Assembly: GCA_017551215.1 (NCBI GenBank)
Contig: JAFZMA010000129.1
Location: forward strand, 1-6,367
Length of the DNA stretch: 6,367 nt
From: Bacteroidales bacterium
GTDB lineage: Bacteria; Bacteroidota; Bacteroidia; Bacteroidales; UBA932
Reading direction: 5' to 3'
Shown here: positions 1 through 6,352 of the stretch, piece by piece
Layout: every line of letters begins with the position of its first letter
Numbering within the stretch: position 1 is the first letter of the stretch
Made by a program: the position numbers and the translations under genes
Notes under the pieces: model-generated
Told to the model about the DNA's origin: nothing
Database searches by the model: none
What the model saw: only the letters and a program-made list of their open reading frames with translations

Positions 1-65
1 CCGCCCTTGAACTTATCCGGGCACACAACTATTTTGTCTATTGCCGTCTTGTTTTGCACTCCCAT
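1..65 (-). CDS. Glycerate kinase, N-terminal fragment (runs off the left edge)
   Basis: Reading the minus strand from an ATG at 65-63 gives 21 codons plus two bases with no stop before the window ends. The peptide starts MGVQNKTAIDK and continues IVVCPDKFKG. The segment KIVVCPDKFKG closely resembles the N-terminal signature of the GlxK/GarK-type glycerate kinase family, usually written like KIVVAPDxFKGSL, where the first strand leads into the substrate/nucleotide-binding region. Such enzymes phosphorylate D-glycerate with ATP to 2- or 3-phosphoglycerate in the cytoplasm. The next codon begins GG, so the residue after KG is Gly where many members have Ser or Thr, a small departure. The gene is transcribed divergently from the S46 peptidase gene. 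Only about 5% of a normal 370-380 residue protein is visible, so the family call rests on one motif and the rest cannot be judged. Confidence 0.6.
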   Translation of the reverse strand, partial: MGVQNKTAIDKIVVCPDKFKG

Positions 66-123
66 TTTTAATACTTTTACAAGCAGTTTCAAAGTTATGA
101 AATTAACACAAAACTTTAGTAAT
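66..123. promoter_or_regulatory. Divergent intergenic region between glycerate kinase and S46 peptidase genes
   Basis: This 58-bp AT-rich stretch lies between two divergent start codons, so it should carry promoters for both directions. On the minus strand, positions 97-90 read TAACTTTG, an exact match to the Bacteroidetes -7 consensus TAnnTTTG, about 24 bp before the glycerate kinase ATG. The nearest upstream TTTG (112-109) is only 11 bp away rather than about 19-21, so the -33 element is not convincing. On the plus strand the best candidate, TACTTTTA at 72-79, differs from consensus at the last base. No Shine-Dalgarno sequence precedes the peptidase ATG; the leader is simply A/T-rich, as is usual in this phylum. 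The existence of promoters here is inferred from gene orientation; the exact elements are uncertain. Confidence 0.4.
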
Positions 124-2250
124 ATGAAAAGATTGAAAATCTTAGCCCTTGCATTGATGCTGATTGTTCCTTTCTCGGCATCTGCAGACGAAGGAATGTG
201 GCTTCTTCCGCTCCTTGAAAAGATGAATATCAAGGTCATGAAGCAGAACGGCTGCAAGCTTACAGCAAAGCAGATCTACGACATCAACAATTCTTCCCTT
301 AAGGACGCCATCATGATTTTTGGCGGCGGTTGTACGGCAGAAGTTGTTTCTGGTCAGGGACTTGTATTCACAAACCACCACTGCGGATACGGCAGCATCC
401 AGAAGCTTTCCAGCACAGACCACGATTATCTTAGAGACGGATTCTGGGCAATGAGCCGGGATCAGGAACTTTCCGCTCCGGGTCTCAGCGTTACATTCAT
501 AGACCGCTTCATAGATGTTACGGACGCTATGCTTGAGGCAGAGAAGAAGGCAGAGGCTTTAGGAGATAAAAAGGGAGAGGCTTTCCTGCGCAGCTTCCGC
601 GATTCCCTTACAAAGGATGCCGTTGGAGACAACAAATACCTGACAGCAAGAGTTGTTTCCTTCTATGAGGGCAACGCTTATTACATTGTGGTTTCCAAGA
701 CTTTCAAGGATATCCGCTTTGTGGGCGCACCACCTTCCTCTATCGGAAAGTTCGGTGGAGAGACAGATAACTGGGAGTGGCCAAGACATACCGGAGACTT
801 CTCCGTTTTCAGAATCTATGCAGACAAGGACAACAACCCTGCAGAGTATTCTCCGGACAATGTGCCTTACACCCCGAAGAAGTTCCTGAGCATTTCCCTT
901 AAGGGCTACAAGCCTGGTGATTTTGCAATGATTATCGGTTTCCCTGGCAGTACCAACCGTTACCTTACAAGCCAGGAGGTTATAGACCGCAGAGATGCCG
1001 CAAACGAGCCAAGAATAGTTGCCAGAACAGCAAAGGAGGATGTGTGGAGAGCCGCAATGAGGGCAGACCAGAAGACCAACATCCAGTATGCCAGCAAGTT
1101 CGCTTCTTCTTCCAACTACCGCAAGAACAGCATTGGAATGAACGAGACCTTTGCAAAACTCAACACTGCGGAAAGAAGGGCGGAGGAAGAAAAGGTATTC
1201 AACGAGTGGGTTGCACAGGATCCTGCAAGACAGGCTGAATACGGTAACTGCGTGGAGGTTATCAACAACGCCGTTGCAAAGAGAAGCAAGCCGTATGCAG
1301 CCCTTGTTTACCTGATGGAAACCCTCAACAACGTGGAGGTTCTCCAGCCAGCATCAAGAGCCTTGAGGGTACGCAAACCTGAGGACATAGAGAACTTCAA
1401 GAAATCTACAGAGAATTTCTATAAAGATTACTCTCCGGAACTTGACCGCAAAACCAGCAAAGTACTGCTCAAGACCTTTAAGGAGAATGTTACCGAGCCA
1501 ACTTATATTCCTCAGTGCTACAAGACAATAGACGAGAAGTTTGGGGGAGACATAGACAAGTATGTAGATAACATTTTCGACAATACAGTATTCACAGATC
1601 AGGAAAAGGCCATCAAGTCTTTCACAGATACAACATATGATCTGAGAAACGATCCTGCCGTACAGTATCTGATGGAATTTTCCACTTCTTACCGCCCTAT
1701 GATGGAAGAGGTGAACAAGGATTCAGAGGAGTTTGCAAAGGCAAAGAAGGCTTACATGAAAGGCCTTATGGAAATGAACGGAGACAACCCTATCTATCCG
1801 GACGCAAACTTCACAATGAGACTCACTTACGGAAAGGTTGGCGGATACGCTCCTAAGGATGCGGTTACCTATAACTATTACACTACCCTTGAGGGAGTTA
1901 TGCAGAAGGAGAATCCAGACGATCCTGAGTTTGTTGTTCCTGCAAAACTTAAGGAACTCTATCTTGCAAAGGACTATGGACAGTATGCTATGCCTAACGG
2001 AGAAATGCCGTGCTGCTTCCTGACCAACAACGACATTACCGGCGGTAACTCCGGTAGCGATGTTCTAAACGCCAAGGGAGAACTCATAGGTCTTGCTTTT
2101 GACGGAAACTGGGAGGCAATGAGTGGAGACATTATCTTTGAGCCAAATCTTCAGAGATGCATTAACGTGGATATCCGCTACGTGCTGTTCATCATAGACA
2201 AGTTCGGCGGCGCGGGATATCTGCTTAACGAAATGGATATCAAGAAATAG
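124..2250 (+). CDS. S46-family dipeptidyl peptidase, DPP7-like, secreted
   Basis: A 708-residue serine peptidase of MEROPS family S46 (DPP7/DPP11). These remove dipeptides from the N-terminus of oligopeptides in the periplasm or outer envelope and feed peptide-using Bacteroidetes. The start at 124 gives a clean signal peptide (MKRLK, hydrophobic core 6-15, likely cleavage ASA|DEG at 21/22). In-frame upstream starts at 97 and 7 would bury it, and the latter overlaps the divergent gene. The TNHHCGYG motif (83-90) supplies the catalytic His, probably H86 by analogy with TAAHC of chymotrypsin-like enzymes. DNWEWPRHTGDFS (215-227) supplies the Asp, probably D225, and N216/W217, which match the N-terminus-binding pair of DAP BII. 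GGNSGS (640-645) supplies S643. Residues between roughly 275 and 575 should be the helical domain inserted in this family. The residue 18 after the Ser is G661, equivalent to Gly673 of DPP7 and not Arg673 of acidic-specific DPP11, so hydrophobic P1 preference is inferred. Length is normal (about 710-720) and no defect is seen. The stop is TAG, 4 bp before mrp. Confidence 0.95.
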   Translation: MKRLKILALALMLIVPFSASADEGMWLLPLLEKMNIKVMKQNGCKLTAKQIYDINNSSLKDAIMIFGGGCTAEVVSGQGLVFTNHHCGYGSIQKLSSTDHDYLRDGFWAMSRDQELSAPGLSVTFIDRFIDVTDAMLEAEKKAEALGDKKGEAFLRSFRDSLTKDAVGDNKYLTARVVSFYEGNAYYIVVSKTFKDIRFVGAPPSSIGKFGGETDNWEWPRHTGDFSVFRIYADKDNNPAEYSPDNVPYTPKKFLSISLKGYKPGDFAMIIGFPGSTNRYLTSQEVIDRRDAANEPRIVARTAKEDVWRAAMRADQKTNIQYASKFASSSNYRKNSIGMNETFAKLNTAERRAEEEKVFNEWVAQDPARQAEYGNCVEVINNAVAKRSKPYAALVYLMETLNNVEVLQPASRALRVRKPEDIENFKKSTENFYKDYSPELDRKTSKVLLKTFKENVTEPTYIPQCYKTIDEKFGGDIDKYVDNIFDNTVFTDQEKAIKSFTDTTYDLRNDPAVQYLMEFSTSYRPMMEEVNKDSEEFAKAKKAYMKGLMEMNGDNPIYPDANFTMRLTYGKVGGYAPKDAVTYNYYTTLEGVMQKENPDDPEFVVPAKLKELYLAKDYGQYAMPNGEMPCCFLTNNDITGGNSGSDVLNAKGELIGLAFDGNWEAMSGDIIFEPNLQRCINVDIRYVLFIIDKFGGAGYLLNEMDIKK

Positions 2251-2254
2251 AGTA

Positions 2255-3349
2255 ATGATTCAACTGTCTGAGATTGAAGAGGTCCTGAACTCCGTATTTC
2301 ATCCGGAATATGAACGTTCCGTAATGGAATTAAGTCTTGTCCAGAATCTCAAATACCAGAAGGAAGGAAACGATGAAGACAACGCCGGAACAATCAGTTT
2401 CCGGCTTGTTTTCCATCGCAGCGACCCGATGGCAAACTCCATTAAGGAAGCCTGTGAAAAGACTCTTAAAAGAGCTTTTCCAAACGCAACGGCAAAGATT
2501 CTTGTTCTGGTGGATACCAAGAATGCTACCGGCCACAAGAAGGGCGAGCTTGGACGCGGAGACCTTGACAAGCAGGAACTTTCAAACGTCCGGAATATCA
2601 TTGCCATAGCTTCCGGAAAAGGTGGCGTGGGCAAGTCTTCTGTGGCTGTAAACCTTGCGATTGCCCTCAGCCAGATGGGTTACAAGGTGGGCCTTCTGGA
2701 TGCCGATGTCTACGGCCCTTCCGTTCCAAAGATGACCGGCACGGAAGACGAGGTGCCGCCAGTAACAAAAGCGGATAGGAACGGTGTTGAAAAAGACCTC
2801 ATCGTACCTATTGAAAAATACGGAGTAAAGTGGATGAGCATCGGCTACTTTGCCAAGCCGGAGCAGGCCCTCATCTGGAGAGGCCCTATGGCATGCGGAG
2901 CCCTGAAGCAGCTTTCATACGAGGTAATGTGGGGAGAATTGGACTATCTCCTGATAGATCTTCCTCCGGGAACCGGAGACATACATATAACTATGATCCA
3001 GGAGATTCCGCTTAACGGAGCCATAATTGTAACCACTCCTCAGAAGATTGCCCTGGCAGATGTGGAGAAAGGTATCAACATGTTCCGCAACAAGGATGTC
3101 CACACTCCAATCCTGGGAATTGTGGAAAACATGAGCTGGTTCACCCCAAAGGAACTTCCGGAGAATAAATATTTCATCTTCGGAAAGGACGGCGGACAGG
3201 CTATGGCAGACAAATACAACGTTCCTCTGCTCGGCCAAATTCCTATAGTTATGGGCATTATGGAAGGCGGAGACAGCGGCGTTCCGGCTGCCATAGACAA
3301 CGAGATTGCAAGAGACTGCTTCCACGCACTCGCAGAGCAATTAACCTAA
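2255..3349 (+). CDS. mrp: Mrp/ApbC (NBP35-type) P-loop ATPase, iron-sulfur cluster carrier
   Basis: A 364-residue cytosolic ATPase of the Mrp/NBP35 group (SIMIBI class), thought to carry and deliver Fe-S clusters to apoproteins. Residues 1 to about 90 form a MIP18/DUF59-like domain, with HPEYERSVMELSLV (16-29) in the place of the usual DPE...LG signature. The deviant Walker A motif GKGGVGKSS is at 121-129, with its signature Lys at K122 and the P-loop Lys at K127; the last position is Ser where Thr is commoner. Switch I-like LLDADVYGPSVPKM is at 147-160, and Walker B-type LLIDLPPGTGD at 232-242. The later ENMSWF...KYFIFG segment (291-310) normally carries the CxxC that binds the cluster between subunits; here it reads TPKELPEN and the whole protein has only three scattered Cys (67, 214, 355). 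From memory this replacement is typical of Bacteroidetes homologues. The gene starts 4 bp after the S46 peptidase stop, so co-transcription is likely. Its TAA overlaps the rnhB stop on the other strand. Confidence 0.95.
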   Translation: MIQLSEIEEVLNSVFHPEYERSVMELSLVQNLKYQKEGNDEDNAGTISFRLVFHRSDPMANSIKEACEKTLKRAFPNATAKILVLVDTKNATGHKKGELGRGDLDKQELSNVRNIIAIASGKGGVGKSSVAVNLAIALSQMGYKVGLLDADVYGPSVPKMTGTEDEVPPVTKADRNGVEKDLIVPIEKYGVKWMSIGYFAKPEQALIWRGPMACGALKQLSYEVMWGELDYLLIDLPPGTGDIHITMIQEIPLNGAIIVTTPQKIALADVEKGINMFRNKDVHTPILGIVENMSWFTPKELPENKYFIFGKDGGQAMADKYNVPLLGQIPIVMGIMEGGDSGVPAAIDNEIARDCFHALAEQLT

Positions 3350-4032
3350 AAAAGTGTTGGATCCGGAAGAAGGCGGAAGGACATTCTGTGATATGGAGTA
3401 GGGCCATATTTGGCGATAGCTTCGCGATGGTCTTTTGTAGGATAGGCCTTGTTTTTCTTCCAGTTATATTGAGGATAAAGTTCAGAGAGGGAGTCCATTA
3501 TATGGTCTCTCTCTGTTTTTGCGAGTATAGACGCCGCGGCAATTGAAATGTATGTGGCGTCTCCCTTTACAATTGTCTTGTGAGGAATGGTTTTCTTCTG
3601 GATTTTTGACGTGTACGGATGGAACTTGTTGCCGTCTGAAATGATATGTTGCAGAAGATACTTCCGGTTCTTTTTCTTAAGCATTTTTTCAGCCTCGGCG
3701 ATGGCTTTATGCATTGCCAGAATGGAGGCGTTGAGGATGTTTATTCTGTCTATCTCGTCTACCTCTACCCTTGCAATACCGTAGGCAAGAGCATGTTCCA
3801 TAATAAGGGGGCGGAGTTCCTCTCTCTGCTTTTCCGTAAGTTTCTTGGAGTCTGTAAGGTGCGGATGAGAAAACAACGGATTGTCCGGTTCGTTCAGAGG
3901 AAGAATGACCGCCGCGGCAACAACAGGCCCGGCAAGAGGTCCCCTTCCTGCCTCGTCCGTACCTGCTTCAAAGGCCCCCTCCATAAAGAACGGAGAGAGC
4001 CTTTGATTGTCTTTGTTGCCCGCGCCCTTCAT
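3346..4032 (-). CDS. rnhB: Ribonuclease HII
   Basis: A 228-residue type 2 RNase H that nicks the RNA strand of RNA-DNA hybrids and starts ribonucleotide excision repair by cutting 5' of single ribonucleotides in DNA. All active-site elements are visible: the GTDEAGRG motif (24-31) gives D26 and E27 plus the GRG loop that reads the 2'-OH; D133 lies in SDGNK, D158 in VKGD, and Y197 in KAYPTKDH. The D158-Y197 spacing of 39 matches D124-Y163 of the Thermotoga maritima enzyme, the Tyr that senses the RNA-DNA junction. The LTDSKKL segment (59-65) and the C-terminal YHRMSF are also typical. The ATG at 4032 sits 2 bp after the yqeY stop and is favoured by this spacing. An internal ATG at 3984 (residue 17) would give a protein nearer the usual N-terminal length and cannot be excluded. 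It is the last gene of the aspS-yqeY-rnhB cluster and converges on mrp. Confidence 0.96.
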   Translation of the reverse strand: MKGAGNKDNQRLSPFFMEGAFEAGTDEAGRGPLAGPVVAAAVILPLNEPDNPLFSHPHLTDSKKLTEKQREELRPLIMEHALAYGIARVEVDEIDRINILNASILAMHKAIAEAEKMLKKKNRKYLLQHIISDGNKFHPYTSKIQKKTIPHKTIVKGDATYISIAAASILAKTERDHIMDSLSELYPQYNWKKNKAYPTKDHREAIAKYGPTPYHRMSFRLLPDPTLF

Positions 4033-4034
4033 TG

Positions 4035-4502
4035 TTAAAGCGCAGAAAGGGACGCCTTTACGGCATCTGCAATTGCCTTGCCCTCAGCCTTTCCGGCCAA
4101 ACGCTTTGATGCGCACCCCATCACCTTGCCCATGTCTTTCATGGAGGTTGCTCCAACCTCAGCGATGATGTTCTTGATCTCTGCGGCAAGTTCTTCCGCG
4201 GTCATCTGCTTTGGAAGGAAAGCTTCCATAACCTTTGCCTCTGCAAGCTCGGCCTCTGCAAGTTCCGGACGGTTGTTCTGGTTGTAGAGATCCGCACTCT
4301 CCTGATGCTGCTTTACAAGCTTCTGTATGAGCTTGAGTATCTGGTCATCTGAAAGGGTGCCGTCCTCCTGGAGCTTTGCTCCGTCTGCGGTCTTGGCAAG
4401 AAGTATCTGGGACTTGATAGCCCTAAGGCTTTCCAGGCGGGTCTTGTCCTTTGCAATCATCGCCTGCTTTATGCCCTCCTGTATCTGTTTTTCCAGTGAC
4501 AT
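4035..4502 (-). CDS. yqeY: GatB/YqeY domain protein
   Basis: A 155-residue cytosolic protein of the YqeY family, close to the usual length of about 150. It opens with the helical MSLEKQIQEGIKQAMIAKD segment followed by RLESLRAIKSQI (22-33), a conserved block of the family. It ends with a small helical domain (about 95-155, including MKDMGKVMG) homologous to the tRNA-binding C-terminal domain of the GatB subunit of the glutamyl/aspartyl-tRNA amidotransferase. The cellular role of free-standing YqeY is not established; tRNA binding or a part in translation is suggested by homology and by position here, directly behind aspS (11-bp gap) and 2 bp before rnhB. It is not GatB itself, since the large catalytic cradle domain is absent. 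The sequence is rich in Ala, Lys, Glu and Gln, as expected for an all-helical protein. No cysteine cluster, signal peptide or membrane segment is present. Confidence 0.92.
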   Translation of the reverse strand: MSLEKQIQEGIKQAMIAKDKTRLESLRAIKSQILLAKTADGAKLQEDGTLSDDQILKLIQKLVKQHQESADLYNQNNRPELAEAELAEAKVMEAFLPKQMTAEELAAEIKNIIAEVGATSMKDMGKVMGCASKRLAGKAEGKAIADAVKASLSAL

Positions 4503-4513
4503 AGTTTTCTGTT

Positions 4514-6286
4514 TTACTTGTTAGCGTCTTTGTTGTATGTGCTCTTGAGGAAAAGTTCGTCCATCTGTGCATCGTCTATTACGGACGGAGCCTCTGCCAT
4601 AACATCTCTTCCCATGTTGTTCTTAGGGAATGCTATATAATCGCGGATGGTCTCCTGGCCTCCGAACAGGGCGCAAAGCCTGTCGAATCCGAATGCCAGT
4701 CCTCCGTGAGGCGGAGCTCCGAACTTGAAGGCGTTCATCAGGAAACCGAAGCGGTACTCTGCCTGCTCGTGGGTAAAGCCCAGTATCTCGAACATCCTCT
4801 CCTGAACCTTGCGGTCGTGGATACGGATGGAGCCACCGCCTATCTCGTTGCCGTTCAGCACAATATCGTATGCGTTGGCCTTAACGTCCGCAAGAGCCTC
4901 CTTGTCGTTGGAGAAGAACTTGTCCAGATCCTCTGGCTTTGGAGAAGTAAACGGGTGATGCATTGCATAGAATCGCTGAGTTTCATCATCCCACTCCAGG
5001 AGAGGGAAGTCTGTAACCCACAGAGGCTTGAATACATCTCCCTTCCTGAAACCAAGGCGAGAGCCCATCTCCAGACGGAGGGTTCCAAGAGCCACCTGAG
5101 TCTTGTGCTTAAGGCCACAGAGAATCAGAATGAGGTCTCCCTTTTCTGCATCACATTTTGCTGCAATCTCAGCGATTTGCTCCGGGGTGTATAACTTGTC
5201 TATTGAAGACTTGACCTCATCTCCCATCTTGATGAATACCAAGCCCTTGGCTCCAACCTGAGGGCGCTTTACCCACTCGGTGAGCTCATCGGTCTGCTTG
5301 CGGGAATATCCTGCGCATCCCGGGACCGCAATGGCTCCAACATACTCGGCGCTGTCGAACACGGAGAAGCCGTGGCCCTGAACCGTGGCGGTGATATCGT
5401 GCATCTGCATTCCGAACCTCAAATCCGGCTTGTCGCTTCCGTAATATTCCATCGCCTCGTCGTAGGTAATCCTCTCGAACGGCTCGTTGAACTCTATTCC
5501 CTTGACATTCTTAAACAGGTGTTTTACAAGGCCCTCGAACATCTGAAGCACATCCTCCCTTTCCACAAAACTCATCTCGCAGTCTATCTGCGTAAATTCC
5601 GGCTGACGGTCTGCCCTCAAATCCTCGTCTCTGAAGCATCTTACTATCTGGCAATAGCGGTCAAAACCGGAAACCATCAGAAGCTGCTTGAATGTCTGCG
5701 GGCTCTGAGGCAGCGCGTAGAACTCTCCCGGATTCATTCTGGACGGTACCACAAAATCTCTTGCTCCCTCAGGTGTACTCTTGATAAGGAACGGAGTTTC
5801 TATCTCCATGAAGTTGTTGCTGTCCAGATATTTGCGTGTCTCTATCGCCATGCGGTGGCGCAGTGCAATAGCCCTCTGCAGCGGACCGCGCCTAAGATCC
5901 AGGTAACGGTATTTTGCACGCAAGTCTTCTCCGCCGTCGCTCTGCTCCTCTATGGTGAACGGAGGCGTGGCCGCAGCGTTCAGAATGTTTATCTTCTCGA
6001 GTTCAATTTCAATGTCTCCTGTAGGCATCTTCGGGTTCTTGCTTTGGCGTTCCCTAACCGTACCAATAGCCTGGATTACAAACTCCCTTCCCAGAGAATT
6101 CAGGGTTTCAAGAACGGAAGCGTCTGCACCGTCATCCGCCACCAGCTGGGTAATTCCGTAGCGGTCCCTCAAATCCACAAAGTTGAGGCTTCCCATCTTT
6201 CTGATTCTCTGAACCCATCCGGCAAGAGTAACCTTCTTTCCGGCATCGCTGAGCCTAAGCTCGCCGCAAGTATTTGTCCTGTACAT
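4514..6286 (-). CDS. aspS: Aspartyl-tRNA synthetase, bacterial type
   Basis: A 590-residue class IIb synthetase that charges tRNA-Asp with aspartate in the cytoplasm. The N-terminal OB fold (about 1-105, starting [19 protein letters not shown]) reads the anticodon. The catalytic core follows, with the motif 1 region around FMEIETPFL (159-167), the QSPQ aspartate loop (194-197), motif 2 [18 protein letters not shown] (218-235, ATP-binding R219), and motif 3 [10 protein letters not shown] (528-537, R536). The GAD-type insertion expected of bacterial AspRS occupies about 290-420. The start at 6286 gives the standard family N-terminus; an in-frame ATG at 6331 would add 15 atypical residues ([10 protein letters not shown]...) encoded by the leader hairpin region. 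Residue 31 is Met, where the non-discriminating Pseudomonas enzyme has His and the discriminating E. coli enzyme has Leu, so discrimination of tRNA-Asp from tRNA-Asn is inferred. It is the first gene of the cluster with yqeY and rnhB, and is complete. Confidence 0.98.
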   Translation of the reverse strand: MYRTNTCGELRLSDAGKKVTLAGWVQRIRKMGSLNFVDLRDRYGITQLVADDGADASVLETLNSLGREFVIQAIGTVRERQSKNPKMPTGDIEIELEKINILNAAATPPFTIEEQSDGGEDLRAKYRYLDLRRGPLQRAIALRHRMAIETRKYLDSNNFMEIETPFLIKSTPEGARDFVVPSRMNPGEFYALPQSPQTFKQLLMVSGFDRYCQIVRCFRDEDLRADRQPEFTQIDCEMSFVEREDVLQMFEGLVKHLFKNVKGIEFNEPFERITYDEAMEYYGSDKPDLRFGMQMHDITATVQGHGFSVFDSAEYVGAIAVPGCAGYSRKQTDELTEWVKRPQVGAKGLVFIKMGDEVKSSIDKLYTPEQIAEIAAKCDAEKGDLILILCGLKHKTQVALGTLRLEMGSRLGFRKGDVFKPLWVTDFPLLEWDDETQRFYAMHHPFTSPKPEDLDKFFSNDKEALADVKANAYDIVLNGNEIGGGSIRIHDRKVQERMFEILGFTHEQAEYRFGFLMNAFKFGAPPHGGLAFGFDRLCALFGGQETIRDYIAFPKNNMGRDVMAEAPSVIDDAQMDELFLKSTYNKDANK

Positions 6287-6307
6287 ATTTATTTCTTTAA
6301 CCTGTCT

Positions 6308-6343
6308 AAAAACAAAAGGCAGCCAAACCATTGTTTGACCACC
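6308..6343 (-). terminator. Terminator-like hairpin with T-rich tail upstream of aspS
   Basis: On the aspS strand, bases 6343 to 6318 can fold into a continuous 11-bp stem with a 4-base AATG loop. The inner five pairs are perfect (CAAAC against GTTTG, 6337-6333 with 6328-6324); the outer six include three G-U wobbles and close with two G-C pairs. It is followed at once by TTTTGTTTTT (6317-6308). The wobbles would be A-C mismatches in the opposite transcript, so the structure favours the minus strand. It ends about 21 bases before the aspS ATG. It could be the intrinsic terminator of a gene beyond the right edge or an attenuator in the aspS leader. The fold was worked out by eye, without an energy calculation. 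Confidence 0.5.
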
Positions 6344-6344
6344 T

Positions 6345-6352
6345 CAAAAATA
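6345..6352 (-). promoter_or_regulatory. Candidate Bacteroidetes -7 promoter element before aspS
   Basis: The minus strand reads TATTTTTG here, an exact fit to TAnnTTTG. A matching -33 TTTG at the usual spacing would lie beyond the right edge, so the promoter cannot be confirmed. Transcription from it would start inside or next to the hairpin at 6343-6318. The run of T residues makes a chance match quite possible. Confidence 0.25.

Noticed and set aside
53..79. Plus-strand promoter TTTG (53-56) with TACTTTTA (72-79) for the peptidase gene
   Set aside because: The spacer is 15 bp rather than about 19-21 and the -7 box has a mismatch; too weak to call as a defined promoter.
7..123. 39-residue N-terminal extension of the S46 peptidase from a TTG at 7, or a 9-residue one from an ATG at 97
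   Set aside because: The standard signal peptide begins at 124, the extension overlaps the divergent glycerate kinase start, and the extra residues do not resemble any S46 N-terminus.
2915..3340. 141-codon minus-strand open frame antisense to mrp
   Set aside because: It is fully inside mrp, has no recognisable domain and no separate leader; it is a shadow frame.
4706..5194. 162-codon plus-strand open frame antisense to aspS
   Set aside because: It lies entirely within the strongly conserved aspS catalytic region, its translation resembles no known family, and it is best explained as a codon-bias shadow.
6287..6331. 15-residue N-terminal extension of AspRS from the ATG at 6331
   Set aside because: Bacterial AspRS proteins start at the equivalent of [10 protein letters not shown]; the extension is hydrophobic, falls in the hairpin and T-tract, and matches no family feature.
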